Assembly: GCA_047967505.1 (NCBI GenBank)
Contig: CM106539.1
Strand: one strand, 5' to 3'
DNA length: 64,000 nucleotides
Source of the DNA: Dipteris shenzhenensis
Taxonomy: Eukaryota > Polypodiophyta > Polypodiopsida > Gleicheniales
The position numbers and the translations under genes were made by a program. Numbering within the stretch: the stretch's first letter is position 1; every line of letters starts with the position of its first letter. Below, in pieces: positions 30,880-43,899 of the stretch. Below the pieces are notes generated by a model, which saw only the letters and a program-made list of their open reading frames with translations, searched no databases and had not been told where the DNA came from.

Positions 30880-33220
30880 TTCCAGCTATTTACTCCACCA
30901 ATCAAACATTGGTGTAATTAAACGGTAGCCCTCTTTATATAAGTTGATCGCCCAGTCATGTGAACTACACACCCAGCGGCCATCCTCCCTTCCTCTACAG
31001 CCGGCAGTGGGCAAGTGGTCTATATGCACCCTCAACTGCTCAAAATAGCACCTCCACATTTATAAGGTGCAGATTCTAGCACCAGTGCACCACTCCATAT
31101 TGAATAGCTATTGCATCTTCACGTGTTACCTATGCAAAGGGGGTAAAGGGGCATAGAAGTATACAGCAACTCATCAGCTGATGATAACTTCACCATAGAG
31201 AGCACCCCGTACAAAATCATTTGAACAATTTTTTGCCATTAAATTTGGGTCCTCAAATTTGCAGCAATTGGTGTGCCTCTAGCCTCGCATTTTTGTCTTG
31301 TGGAATAGCCTCTAAAGTTATACTATTTATCTAGTATATTATGCAATCTTCATATAATACATCTTCCATGGCTGGCCAACTTTCTTCTATGATGTATGAC
31401 TTCCCCATTTAATGTGAAAACCTTTGTTTCATCATTTTTGTCTTTACTACTACAAGCTTGATCCTTGGCACACAGTTGTTCTTCCACCATGACTTGGTTT
31501 TGATAGTTTAGCGTAAGTTCCCCACTGGCAGCTCTCACACAGTGTTCTCATGGGTAGACACTCTCACTAGTACATGGGTAAGCCTCTTGCACAAAGCACC
31601 AGACCGCCTCCAGCATGGAGTTTTCACATGATCACACAGTTGATGATACACCAGTCATGACTCCGGATAAGATCTATGAGTGGAAAGAGAACCTATTGCG
31701 ACCATTCATTGCCACAGGGTATGTTCCAGTGTATGATACCGACTCAAGCCTCATTGGTCTTGAGCGAGTGGACATGGATGCTTCAGATGTTATTTTGATC
31801 ATGCACACTTCGATAAGCCCTTAGCATGAGGCACATTCGAGAGTAAGCCCCCAGCATGAAGGTATGAGAACCTGTCCAACTTATATGCTCAGCTGTCATG
31901 AGCTGAAGGTCTGAGCTGAAGGTCGTCTGATGTGTGCATGGCTAAACATCCATCAGCATGGAATGTAGTGTCTGTCATAGGCTAGAGCTGGAGCTAACAG
32001 TGTGAAGGTCTAGATGCCTGAAATACAATTGAAAGTGCATAAGATGTCCCTAAGGCATATGCGGTGCCGAATGCTAATGAAGGGACTGATATGAAGTCGT
32101 GGATCCAACCACTAATCTGCATCATGTAAGGACTATATACTACAACCATAAGTGCATGCTGAAACGCTGAGTCTCTCGAGGTTGCGTTATGGCTGAACCT
32201 AATGATGTCCACTACACTGGGGTAGGTACGATTGCACTGATGCATAGGTATCCTCATGCTAGGGAATGATGTGTTGGTCGAAAGAGGTGGTGATCACTAG
32301 ATCCAAGGGTGGTGCAATGCGGTATGATTGAGCCAATGTTGGAATGTCCTGAAGACTGATTTGCTGGTCTATACTGCTCGTGGAAACTGTGTCCAAGATA
32401 TGCTTAGTGTCAGAGGTCAAAGCATCAGTGATGGATGCTAGAATGGAATCACCTGAAGAGCTACATGCGCTATCGCATATATCTCTGCATGTCACAGAAA
32501 ATGTGAGTGGCTTGTACTGAGGACTTTCCTACCGAATAATTGCATGATCAATGGTGAGCTCCTGTTGAGTATCTGCATCTATGTCAAAGGCTGATGTAGA
32601 TGAGACTGCCTCGTACATGAGAGTGATGATTGTACATCACTAGAATCAGATTGTGCTAAGAGTGATGATTGTACATCACTAGAGTCAGACTCATGAATGA
32701 GAGTGATGATTGTACATCACTAGAATCAAACTATGCTGATGTAGATGAGACTGCCTCGTACAAAGGACTTATTGTCAAAACAAACTGAATTTCATTCTAT
32801 GCGCCTGCCCTTTCATGTTGTTGTATAGTTTTGTGGAATTGTAGTGTATGTAAGGGAGTGGTCTGACCAATAAATGTAGCTTGAACCACTTATGTATTTG
32901 TTATTTCTTGTGTTTGTCCATATGTGGTCTAAAGTTTATCCATGGATATTTGTGGGTGTTTGTATGACTTGTTGCATCTTTTTATTAGCCATATATTATA
33001 CCAGTTTTGATTTGGAACTATTGTCATCTTGTTATTGATGTTGAAGTCCCTGATAATGTAAGTGGTTGTGCCTTTTTATATTCACCGGAATCATTGGTCG
33101 ATGGAGTACGGCATTTGTATTTGCTTTGGGTGATTTGTAGATGTCGATGACTACCATCATTCTCAATATTGTTGAGGAAAAAGTTTTGAGTAATGTCTCA
33201 ACGCAGTCACGATAGAGGTA
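30880..33220. other. Unrecognised sequence with a small repeat cluster
   Basis: No recognisable gene. A plus-strand ORF at 31615-31824 (with HDHTVDDTPVMTPDKIYEW) has protein-like composition but no known family. Minus frames at 31994-32257 and 32259-32495 are likewise unrecognised. Confidence 0.3.
32590..32762. repeat. Three copies of a palindrome-containing repeat
   Basis: GTGATGATTGTACATCAC, itself palindromic (GTGATG...CATCAC), occurs near 32622, 32661 and 32702, each followed by TAGA(A/G)TCA. The cluster is bracketed by two copies of GATGTAGATGAGACTGCC (about 32592 and 32738). Function unknown. Confidence 0.85.
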
Positions 33221-33224
33221 GTTA

Positions 33225-33830
33225 GTGTGTAGTAGTTGTAATTTTGGATTAATAAGACCCAATAGTTCTCCTTATGGAGCACCTATCTTATTAGTAAAAA
33301 AGAAGAATGGAACCTATCAAATGTGCATAGACTACCATGCACTAAACAAAATCAAAGTGAAGGACAAATATCCAATCCCTAGAATTGATGATCTTTTAGA
33401 CAAATTGAAAGGGACCAAGGTCTTCAGTAATATTAATCTTAAATCTAGCTATCATCAAGTCCGTATGGTAGAAGAGGATATATACAAGACTGCCTTTAGG
33501 ACTCAAACGGGACACTATGAATTCCTAATGCCTTTTGGCCTAACTAATGCTCTAGCTACTTTTAATAGAATGATGAATCGAATCTTTCTTAAACACAAGA
33601 TTGTATGGTAGTATTCTTCAATGATATTTTGGTGTTTAGGAAAGACATTAAGGAGCATAAGGAACATCTAAAATTAGTTTTTTCACTCTTGAAAGAAAAT
33701 CAATTGTACATAAATCTTGAAAAGAGTAGTTTCTTTCAAGATCAAATTGAGTATTTGGGTCAAATAATATCCATCGATGGGATTTGAGTTGATCCAAAGA
33801 AGATTGAATGTATAGTGTGACATGAAGTTG
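33225..33830 (+). pseudogene. Ty3/gypsy reverse transcriptase fragment
   Basis: The plus strand reads [51 protein letters not shown], then after a 1-nt shift [10 protein letters not shown] and KSSFFQDQIEYLG. This is the RT palm and fingers of a plant gypsy element. The catalytic doublet reads Asn-Asp instead of Asp-Asp, so the enzyme is dead. The sequence ends soon after the GI motif, with no RNase H attached. 33877-34125 is an open frame without a recognisable domain. Confidence 0.85.
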
Positions 33831-34125
33831 GGGGTAATAAACTTCATGCACCTCTTCACTTCCTATTGCTTTCAAATTGAGTGAGAGAGATATTTATCAC
33901 TGGGAATGGGACATTAAAAAGAAGCTTTTATACCAAGAGACCACACCATACTTTCCTCGGTTAGATGAGAATGAAGATGGTAACATCCCAAGTGATGTTG
34001 TACTCAAGCATACGGAGAAGGAAAGGATCAGGGGAGGCCATAATCTCAGCAAGCTAGTTTGTGCCAAAGAGAAGAGCGATACATTGTTGAAAGAAGATCT
34101 TGTAGATCAACATGACATGAACTGA

Positions 34126-35725
34126 TATATATTGAGGAGTTTGAAAGGGATGATTGGGTCGGATGGGTAGGTTCAGGGGAAACATTGCACCTCCTTCATA
34201 GATACCTTTACAATTACCTCAAAACACTCTCCAAAATATCATAAGACATAGAGACCCATAACTTTCAATAGAGACATGATATCAAATATTCAGACACATA
34301 TTGAGATGCGCCTTAAAATGGTTCTTTGCTCTGATATAAGTTTCATAAGAAAGAGAGAAGCGGTCGAAAAGATATGGGCAGTTTATCGGACGGGGGTAAA
34401 AACTGTTTGAAAAAGAAACGGTCACACATAGAGAGTCATAGACTTTTGGTTTGACATCTAATACAATAACTGAAGAATAGGATGATGCTCCTTGAAGAGA
34501 GCTTTGCGTTGATATAAGTTTCGTCTGAATCGGACCACCGAGCGAAAAGTTATGAGAAAAATACTGACAGGGGGTCAAACTGTCATGAAAAACACCTACT
34601 CCTTCTATTAGTGCCGACTTGGGAGAATACTACCTCCATGATTAGACTTCATCAACGATCCAAGTCCCATAGAGGTCGCCTAGGATTGAAGGAAGAGCCC
34701 CCTTTGTGGCTTGGGTAATAGATAAACCATGTATGCACAATGAGCGGCCGAATAGACAACACTTCTGAGCACTTTGGAAGAGAAAGCAATGGAAAAAGGG
34801 AAGAGTCACTCAAGAGAGAGAACCTGAAGTGACCTTCATTACCAATAGAGTGAGATTCCACTCTAATGCAACTCAAAATACTACAAACACAAGGGAGAAT
34901 AAAAGGTTTCATACGTACAAGAGGAGCGAAAGCTCCAAGACTACTCATAGAGAGAGAATGAACTAGAGAGAGATGGACTCAAGAGTCTACATAAGAGAAT
35001 ATCTACAAGAGGGAGAGAAGGCTCATAGAAGAGGCTTGAGGAGACTAGAGCTACATGAGGCCTAATGGTGGAAGAGATGATGAACAAGGGAGAGGAGGGC
35101 TCCTTTTATAGAGATTTTATCACCCTCCTTCACCCATTTACAATTGCTGCCTGTAGATTCCTTTCCCCATCAATCACATAAGCCCGTATGTCACCATCCA
35201 TGTCCTTTTTGGCTACTCTTGCCATGTGTCCCATCAAAAGATGCTCAAGACTTTTAAAATATTGAGAAAGTCAAGAGTCTCCCCACATGGAGCCCATAGG
35301 GACCCTCTCTTTTCCATATGTCCACATCCTCCTTACTCCACATAGGAATTCTAGAAGGATTCTTCTTAACTCCACACTCCTCCACATGCCTTCCACACGC
35401 TTGGCATGTGGCCTCTCTTATATTATTGGAAGACATGGACATGAGTCCACCTCTTTATATGACTCACTCTTCCTATTTTCTAAAAACCCCATAATATCCC
35501 ATACACAAATAACTCTCACCCCATACCAAGGTATTTATCATTCATACACATGGTATTTACAATGATCCATTCCACTCATCCTCTCAATCCCATACGATAT
35601 CTTAGAAAATAGAAATAAGTGAGAACCGCTAGGCTATCACGTGATACTCAAACTCTTATCAAACATAGAGAAAAACAATACCAATGCCAAATAAAAAATA
35701 TCAATTTTTGGCATCACATCTTTCC
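34126..35725. repeat. Probable gypsy LTR-like sequence
   Basis: The region lacks genes and contains two diverged copies of a segment with GATATAAGTTTC (near 34335 and 34510), with CGGTCGAAAAGATATGGGCA and CGAGCGAAAAGTTATGAG beside them, a style common in long plant gypsy LTRs. TG...CA termini near 34123 and 35719 are possible. No target duplication is visible, so this is a tentative call. Confidence 0.35.
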
Positions 35726-35920
35726 CTCCCTAGCAGATCCTCTCTATAGTGACAGAGAGGGTCTGCTGGCCCTCAGGGTGGTCGAGCATAGAAGAATTTA
35801 AGGTGATACTCATTGGTGCATCCAGGTATCACCATGCCATCAACATCCTCAAGCTAATAGGTTCCATTCGTGAACTTCTTTTTGACTCGATATGCCCGAT
35901 CTTATACTACAATGGTTTGA

Positions 35921-36620
35921 GTGCATCCCATGAAGTTGTTGACAAGAAAAGGAGTTTCTTTCCAATGGGGTGTGGAGCAACAAGATTCTTTTCAGCAACT
36001 TAAGGAGGCCATGAGTAAGGGCCCAATATTGAAGCCCCTTGATTGGTCTCAAGACTTTTATGTAAATCCAAGTGTATCTTTGCATTTAGTTGGTGCTCTA
36101 TTGCTACAAAAAGGAGAGGCAGGTAGAATGAAACCCATCTATTATGCCATTCGACAGCTTAGCAAGCCCTCTCTTTGGTGTTTTCAGTCAGAAAGTTTCG
36201 CTCCTACTTATTATCTCGGCCATTTTTCTTCCTTACCTCTCAGTCTCTATTATCTAGTTCGCAAGCCTAATCCTGGGGGGAGATTTGCAAAATGGTTGTC
36301 ATAGCTTCAAGAGTTCTCTTTCTCTTTTATCACTGAAAATACCACTAGGTCCACCACTAGGTCCACTATGGCAGATTTGCTCATAGGATGGGAGGATCTA
36401 GGAGAAGAAAAGAGATGTCAGGAGAACATTAAAGATGAAAGGGATACACCACCTACAGCTCTTGTTTTGTATTTTGATGGGGCTTTTAGTCCTTCATGCC
36501 AACAAGGAGTCAAGGGGATAGTCTTGATGAATTCTGAAGGTCAAGAGGTGTGGGCAAGAGGATAAGAGCTTCCACATATCACAACTAACAATGCCTGCCT
36601 TGGTTCTAGCTCATCTGAGG
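35921..36620 (+). pseudogene. Ty3/gypsy RNase H region with a second RNase H-like domain
   Basis: 35921-36304 shows the RT-linked RNase H region (QDSFQQLKEAMSKGPILK, DFYVNPSVSLHLVGALLLQK, PIYYAIRQLSKP). After a stop at 36301, 36461 onward reads LVLYFDGAFSPSC and GVKGIVLMNSEGQEVWARG, a second RNase H-like start as in Tat-lineage gypsy elements, which carry two RNase H domains. Another stop at 36562 and loss of the rest make it inactive. The lineage call is inference. Confidence 0.65.
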
Positions 36621-36676
36621 GTCATTTCTTGTGGTTTGCATCTAGCATTTCTTCCTCGAGCTGGAGTGCACAATTA

Positions 36677-37840
36677 TTAGGCTGCTCGAAGCTGGTAGCT
36701 CCTGGAGGGGGGGATGTCTGATTCCATCGTTATTGCTCGAGAGCAACACAGGTTGGGCTTTGGATCAGCTTTAGGATTAGGGGCAGAAGACAGAGATTGG
36801 GATGGGGGAGGGGACTTTCTGTATTGGGGGCTTCTTTTAGTCTTACCTTTCTGACCCAGTCCATTGCTCACGCTCCTTCGCTCCCATCTCACCCTCCTTC
36901 TACACCGTAGTTGAGGTTCCTAGATTTGGCTCAGTGCATGGCGTCCTTTGAGACTGGTGCTGAGAGTTAGTGGCTTCAGTCCGATTTTCATTTGCTTGAT
37001 CTTCTTTGGCTAGACGGAAGTTCTCAGCTTGACAAGGGCAGTTTCTTGCAAAATGGGAGAACTCCTTGCAAATATAGCATGCATCGGGGAAAGCTCCAAA
37101 GTGGACTTGCTGAGCAAAGGGGGCACCTCCCGACATTTCAATATGCACATAATCTGGCTTTTCTTGGCTCCTATCCCAGAGGATCCAAGCTTTCCGGAGG
37201 ACAAATATCAACTTGGTCAGGGGTGGCACCAAGAGCACTCACCCCAGAGAAGCTGCCAGTCTTTCCATAGACTTGCCAAGAATCAAGGGGAGACCTGGAA
37301 AGTCAATCCACACTGGGCATTCATGAAAGAGAAACTCTTCGATACTGAAGTCAGGGCTCCAAGGAATGACCAGTATCGTTGCTCCCGCAAACTTGAAGGC
37401 ACGACCCACCAATTCATTGTGCGAAGGATTTCTGATGCCATGCGAAGGAGGAAGAAGCCCTTCCCCAGGAAGTGGGCTGAGTAGCCCAACGGAGGAATAT
37501 CGAATTCAAAGTTGATAAGGTCTTCAAGTTCTCACAGGGAAGGAACTCTACCTATGAAGAAAAGGTAAATTCCCCCTTTGGCCAGTCGGGTGAGCTCTGG
37601 CTTGATGTCGGGGAGGTCCAACTTGCAAACGATTGCATGGGGTTTGCCATTTTTGCACCAGGGCTTCCAAGCCGTTTCTTTGGCTCTTCGTTCTGATTTT
37701 GCAACCAGCAGTCTCGTGGCCATTTTGTCATCCATCTCTGTGAAACCCCCTCCAAAGCGCTTGGTAAGGGATTCGAGATAGGTCTACTTGGTCGGTTCTT
37801 CCAGATCCTTACCATCAGTACCATCTTTAAGCTCTTCAAT
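36677..37840 (-). pseudogene. L1-like non-LTR retrotransposon ORF1 (DUF4283 and CCHC knuckle)
   Basis: The minus strand contains, in order, AIVCKLDLPDIKPELTRL, HFLGKGFFLLRMASEI, WSFLGALTSVSKSFSFMNA and, in another frame, YVHIEMSGGAPF, then CYICKEFSHFARNCP (C-x2-C-x4-H-x4-C). This order matches the ORF1-like protein of plant L1 elements: a DUF4283 region followed by one zinc knuckle that binds element RNA. Frameshifts separate the pieces. No ORF2 endonuclease or RT follows on this strand. Confidence 0.6.
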
Positions 37841-38334
37841 GTGCACTGTTTCCCCCTCGGTGTCTTTACCTACTTGCTCGCTTTTCCTTGTCATTGAGGA
37901 GGAGTCAAAGACGTCCTCTCGACCCTCACCACATCCGGACGCTTCACCCTAGGTCTCAAGGGTCACCCTTGGCCAGGGGGGAATGCACTCATGCAGTAGG
38001 CTCTTGCTTCCCACTCTCGCCTCTAAAACTTCTTGTGAATTCTTGTTGCCGTTTTGAGTACATGTTTGATTTCCTTTGGGAAAAGTCATGCTGATTGGTT
38101 TAATTAGGAGATTAGTTAGTTGGTTAATTTTAGTCACTTTATGTTATTCATCATGTTAGTCAACTAGCCACATTTTCTCTACGTCTTCTTCATCGGCTCA
38201 GATCGCTCTTACTGCGTTCTAGGTGGCTCCCTGTGTTTTGACTTTATCTCGCATAGCTTGGGGTAGATTTCCTTTTTATCCTCTTCCATTGCATTGATAG
38301 ACACTTTAAATGAAAGTATGCATTGTTCAAGCAT

Positions 38335-38524
38335 TTCATGGTGCGTCCTCATTCAAGTTGCTTCTTTCCTCAAGGTGTTCTTTGCGAACTACTACAGTGA
38401 ATTCCCAAGCTTGCTTCAAAAAACTTGTCTTGTTTTCATGGTGTGTCCTCCTTAAGGTGTTCTTGCAAATTGCTATGGTGAATGCCCAAGCTTGCTTCAA
38501 AAAATCTTTGTCTTGCTTTTTCAT
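38335..38524. repeat. Tandem duplication, 2 x about 100 bp
   Basis: Copies start at 38335 and 38435 with TTCATGGTG and share CAAGCTTGCTTCAAAAAA. They create the repeat seen in the otherwise unsupported frame 38310-38531. Confidence 0.85.
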
Positions 38525-38529
38525 CACCT

Positions 38530-41500
38530 AGGACCTTGAGAAGGACGATAGGAGATGTATTTGTGCAATGAGAGAAGGAGCTCGATGAAGTTAGTGAAGA
38601 ACCTTGTTCGGTACTACAAGGATTTTATGTAAGGAGCCTATGTGGGGAAACATACTTGAAGTCCTACTCCATTGTTCTTTGATGCCAAAAGAGAAACTTA
38701 TCTTCTTTGAAGAGGTGCCTATTGGAATGAGCCTTGAAGCTAGGGTAATGTTCTACTAATGGATTTGGTAAATTTTCTAATGATATTGTTGTGTCCATAC
38801 TAATCTCATTATCTTCCACCGCATCCTCACTGGTGGACCTTATCAACTTGATGCTAATATTAGCTTCTTTGTTGTTTGTAAGCTAAATGCTTTAGTAATG
38901 CATGTCTTAATACTTTTGTGGGTTCACAATAGTATAGTTGCCACAAAATTTCTATTTTGCATCAATTGTTGTTATCAGGCATCCATTTGCATGCTTTTAT
39001 GAAATAAAGAACTCTTGGTATTTGGAATTTCAAGAACTTTGTAACCCATTTTGTTGTGGATTGATCAAAGGCTAGAGAATTTACATTATGGGAATGCACA
39101 ACTTAATGCTTCATAATGCCAGTGTTGCCACTGTAATGGAAAAAACACCATGCCATCAGATGCTACAATCTAATTTTTGAAACATTGTACAGATTTCAAA
39201 AATGTGAAGGCTTGTTTTATAGTTGGCATGGTAATCTTTTGTACTCTATTGGCAGTTGATCTTTCTTATTTTGCATTGTCGAGTTTGGATTTGGATCAAT
39301 TGCAGGACTTCCAATATGTTTTCACTTTCATTTGATCAAGGATCTATCTATTTGCAACTTTACTCTTTGGCATTGTGTTTATTTGTGTGGAGGCCTTGAC
39401 ATTGTCCATGGATTTGCGTTTAGAAAATCATGGCAAATCTAAGCGAATTGTTCTTTACAAGTCTAGATTTAGAGCTTTTCATCCAAGGAGTTCGTAATTT
39501 GAACATACAGTTTGCTTACATGCTAAGGAGAAAAGTGCTTCCAAGTTGCATGGCCTCTGTTTTTGGTTGAACAAACTTACACGACTTTGTATGGCATTTT
39601 CCCTTTGTTATTGTTTTGCTATACATGCCATAAAGCAATGTGATTGCTATCTACAACGTGATTACAGCCTGCAAACAAGACTTTTATTGTCTTTTTAAAG
39701 ATACGCTTCGTCGGGCCCTACCATGTTATTATATTATCTATTAGAATATCGTTTCCTCCATCTATTGCCAAGCACTCAAGATGCATCTTCCATGGCTCCA
39801 TTTATTGATTCAACCTTGTTTACTTGGATGAGTCTAGATAAGCTTCAGATTTGGGAATCTCACGCTCAAATTTTCTTGGTCATTAAAGTGCACATCTTGC
39901 TAAAGATCTTAGTTTTGGATGTATAAGAAAAGCCAAGAAAGGTGCTAAAACATGGGATTGATTATCTTTCTGTGTTCAAACTATGAAGTAAGGCATGGAT
40001 GATGCAGGCTCTAGCTCTCATCTTACTTTGATGTCAAACAATAGATATCTTTGCAAGCATAGACAAAGGTTCAAGATCAAAATTGGAATGCAGGATCCCA
40101 CTTTGCTTTACTTCTTCAATGAATTTCTAGTGTTATGTCAAGGGTGACACATTTTGATATGAGCCATTGTTGGATCCAACCTTGTCTTACATATCTAATA
40201 TTCTATCAGAAGATAAAGATTCAGTAGCCAATCACCCATGTATGAGCTATGATTAGTTTCTTGTGTATTAGGCAAAGGCAACTAAAGTCACAAATTTGCT
40301 GAAGGAAGATTCTTCCGCTCTCACTTTGAGATTGAAGCTCAAATCCCTCTCCACCCCTGATCCTTTGCTCATATAATTGGGAGCTTCCGAGTTGGGCCTC
40401 ATTCAAAATAGAAGAAGTGTATGGAAATTGGAAATCTAACATGATAGTTATCTAGTTATTATTTTTTCCCTCTTATTTGGGTTAATGCTTATTGGTTCGC
40501 TAACTTGTTTTTTTTTTTTTTGTTGCAAGCTAAACTATTTGTTTTAGCAAAGTGGCTTTGCCTATTGTAATAACTAGTATGTTTGTTGTTTTTGCTAGCT
40601 TTTGCCATGTGGGTTGTGTGCATGCATTATTGTGTTGTTTTTGGTGTTGGGTTGACGTTACATTTGATCATTTTACTGAGATTGAAATGATTTAAAAATG
40701 TGCCAAAATTGAATCTAGACAAGGTATTCCAAACCATTAGATGCAAAGAAAGATATTTACAAAATGTGCCAAAGTTGTATTGAAAAATCATGCTTTCAAA
40801 GTTGAAAAACCATAAGACTATCTAGAGGTTTACAAAATATATACCAAAGTCAAAGCATGTGTAGCATGAGTTCATTAAGAAACTCCATAATATAAAACAT
40901 TGAATCTTGTACCAGCCAACCTTCTGCCATGATTCCCTCTAGTATACTAGCCTTTTGTCTTACATTTTTTTTCAATACCTTCATAATCATTCCAAGAAAA
41001 ACATGCAACTTGCCTACAGATTCTGTTGAATCTACATGTTAAATGCATGAGTAGATGTAATTGGATGTCCATGGTACTTATTGGAAATACCTTTTCAATC
41101 AAGCCTATAAATTTGATGGCAAGAAAGCCTCATTTCCAAAATGGATGATTTCTTGATCTCTTTTGATGATATCCACCTGCATTTATATGTTATCCTCCCT
41201 AACCACTTTGACATCTTCATCTAGATTTCATTTTGGGGTGAAAGAGCATCAAACCAAGTGCATATCATGTCATGCATTATTTCATCGTCATTTAGCACAT
41301 CTTCCTCTACAATGCTTCTATTCTATTGCTCTTTTAGCTCTTGATCTTGCTTGAGCTTTGCACCTATCATACGACTAGGGTTGCCTCATTTTTTAGAGAA
41401 GCTTTTATGTTGGAACACCTTGTTAGATGTATATGCTGTGATTTTTCTTGCTGGATGTATACTTGACTCGTGAATTTTTTTTGTGGGAAGTTATTTCCAA

Positions 41501-41570
41501 AAATGGCTTGTAAGATGTGATGAGGACACAAACAATTACATCAATATTCTGGGCAAGGAATTGAACTACC
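38530..41570. other. Unrecognised AT-rich sequence
   Basis: About 3 kb without a recognisable gene or repeat structure. Scattered short frames (39723-39926 plus, 40221-40442 minus, 41163-41354 plus) show no family features. Decayed retroelement leader or LTR sequence is possible because a copia gag begins right after. Confidence 0.3.
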
Positions 41571-41578
41571 AACAATAA

Positions 41579-42600
41579 CTACCAAATATGGAAGTCTTGG
41601 ATGCAAAATTTCTTGATGGGAAAAGTTTTTTGGGAAGTGATTACTAATGAGGATGAGGAGCTAGAAATTATCAAAATAAATGCAATGTACAACCAAATCA
41701 AAGTGCAAAAAACATGGAAGGAGCGACATATGAAAGTCATGCATTGGCTATCAATTTGCATCAGTGATGGGATGATTTGTCATGTAAAAGATGTGACATA
41801 CCGAAGGGAGCATGGGATTTAGTAATGAAACTGTATGGCACAAATACTCATGCACGCAAGTTGTAGTTGAAGAAAAGTTGCATAACATGTCACAGAAGGG
41901 GAGGAGTATTCATGATCACATCATGGAAATCAAGGACTATGCATATACATTGGAGTCATTGACACACTGGTGGATCATGTAGATCTTGTGGCGGTTACAT
42001 TGAATGGCCTTGGAGGCTTTCACGTTTCAGGGCCCATGTCCAAGGTATCCAAACTAAAGAAGGCATTGTACGAGCTGAAATAGGCCCAGAAAGCATGGTA
42101 CTAGTGCATCGATGAGTTCTTTGGCAAGATTAGGGTAAACTGGTGTCCATGAGAAGCAAATCTCTTTCTCTCTCTTTTCAGAGGTGGAAAAAAGGCTGGT
42201 ACTGATAGTGTATGTAGATGATCTGATCAGGTGACCACATAGAGAAGATCTCTTAGGTTAAGAAGCTTCTCACAAAGGAGTTTAAAATGACAGATATGGG
42301 ATCTCTCCATTACTTCCTTAGGATCAAGGTTAGACAAAACAAGGACAAAATCATCTCGCAAGAGAAATACTATCCGGAGTTACTAAAGCGGGCTCTAGAT
42401 GGAGGATTGCAAAGAGGCAGTGACACCTATGGAGGTTGACCAAAATCTGATGAGCACTATTGATTCATCTCAGCCAGTGGGGGCTACATAGTATTGATAA
42501 TTGGTAGGCATTCTCCTTTACCTAACCAACACTCGGTTTGACATCTCCTTTTCCATTGGGCTATTATCTCAATTCTCTACAACACCTCCATTAGTGCAAG
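41579..42600 (+). pseudogene. Degenerate Ty1/copia fragment (gag start joined to RT)
   Basis: 41601-41820 reads MQNFLMGKVFWEVITNEDEE and WLSICISDGMICHVKD, a copia gag N-terminus. From about 42050 the frame jumps to RT-like KLKKALYELK, then KKLLTKEFKMTDMGSLHYFL and FSIGLLSQFSTTP, with many stops. Protease, integrase and most of RT are missing, so an internal deletion joined gag to the RT end. Not functional. Confidence 0.7.
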
Positions 42601-42604
42601 TACA

Positions 42605-42960
42605 TTCATGATATGCTTCACAAATTCAACATGTCCCATTCCAATGCCGTGGCCACATCTAAGGAAACTAACACCATTTCCATCCTTAGTGGCCTCTCTA
42701 CCCCATCCACTCCTCAATCTTTTGCTTATCATAATCTAGTTGGCAGTTCACTATATACTATGGTCTGTTGTAGACTAGACCTTGCTTTCTTGGTAATTGC
42801 CTTGTTTAAGCATAGTTACTCACCACATCCAAGTCACTAGAAAATGCTTAAAAGGATCGTTCAATATTTACAAGGTAATATTGACTATGGTCTCACCTTT
42901 CGCAGACCAAATGGACCTACACTTCAATTGTAGGCTTTCTCTGTGGGGGGGCAAGGGATG
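42605..42960 (+). pseudogene. Second, different copia RT C-terminal fragment
   Basis: It begins LHKFNMSHSNAVATSKETN and continues with NLVGSSLYTMVCCRLDLAF and MLKRIVQYLQGNIDYGLTF. It repeats the RT C-terminal region already present just upstream (LVGILLYLTNTRFD-type) but with a clearly different sequence, so two copia lineages abut near 42600. Confidence 0.65.
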
Positions 42961-43110
42961 CAGAAAAGGGATGCTCAGCAAGGGCTCGTGATGAACTCAA
43001 TGATGCACAACAATGCTCAACCATAGGTGCACTTAGAATTAAGCCTGGCTAAACCAAAAATTATCACATGCATTAGAAATGGTATGTCTATTTTCTTTTA
43101 CAAGTTAGTA

Positions 43111-43236
43111 GAAAAGGATGGGAACAAGTGTTTAGTTGAATAGTAGAGTTCCTGACCAAATGTAGTCGATCAAGAAAAGGATGGGAACAAGTGTTATAGT
43201 AGAGTTCCTGACCAAATGTAGTCGATCAAAATCTGC
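43111..43236. repeat. Tandem duplication, 2 x about 63 bp
   Basis: Copies at 43111 and 43174 share GAAAAGGATGGGAACAAGTG and TAGAGTTCCTGACCAAATGT, with a small deletion in the second. Confidence 0.9.
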
Positions 43237-43464
43237 AACTATGATTCCTGTCAAATCAATGGTTGCATGAGCCTCCCTTGCTTTAGCATGATGACTTTGC
43301 ATTAATAGGCCTTCAACGTTAATTTTGCCATGTCATATAATATGATGCATTTGCACCAGCATGACCAATAGCTAACTTGCATGTCATCTTCAGAGAAATT
43401 CACCAAGGCATTGTCAACCAAGTCGTCTATTTCCCTGTTCTATTTATCTGAAGAACTCATTGCT

Positions 43465-43725
43465 CGAAAAAGGGGAGAGAGATGGGGCAGGGGGGGAGGC
43501 AGGGAAGTAAGTAGAGGGGGAGGCAGAGGAGATGGCGGGGAGGGAGGAAGAGGCAAGAAGGGAGGCAGAGGGATGGAGGCAGGAGGGCAACTGAGAAGAT
43601 GCACAGGAGGTGGTGGAGTGGAGGCAAGAGATGGCAGGAGGAGGAGGAGTGGAAGCAGGGGAAGGAGAAGGCGGAAGGAGGCTACTAAAGGGAGGCAAAA
43701 GATGGCGGGGGGCAGTTAACGGAAG
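43465..43725 (+). repeat. G-rich purine tract
   Basis: A 260-bp stretch of GGGA/GGAGG-type purine sequence. The Gly/Arg-rich and Pro/Ser-rich proteins predicted on its two strands are composition artefacts. A second purine-rich stretch lies at 49200-49460. Confidence 0.85.
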
Positions 43726-43899
43726 CATCCCAAATAGCCAAGGGAGTTTCATGATTTCTTTTGCCTGAACACCTTTATATTCTAGATAATTGCTTTACGG
43801 GACTAGGAGAGATTATTTTTATTCAAAATAAAGGTATCCTTATGTTCACCTAATGATGGAATTTATACTTAGCTTGGCTTAAATTTTAGTTTATTCAAA

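Noticed and set aside
43381-43752. Gly/Arg-rich and Pro/Ser-rich ORFs
   Set aside because: Composition artefacts of a G-rich purine tract.
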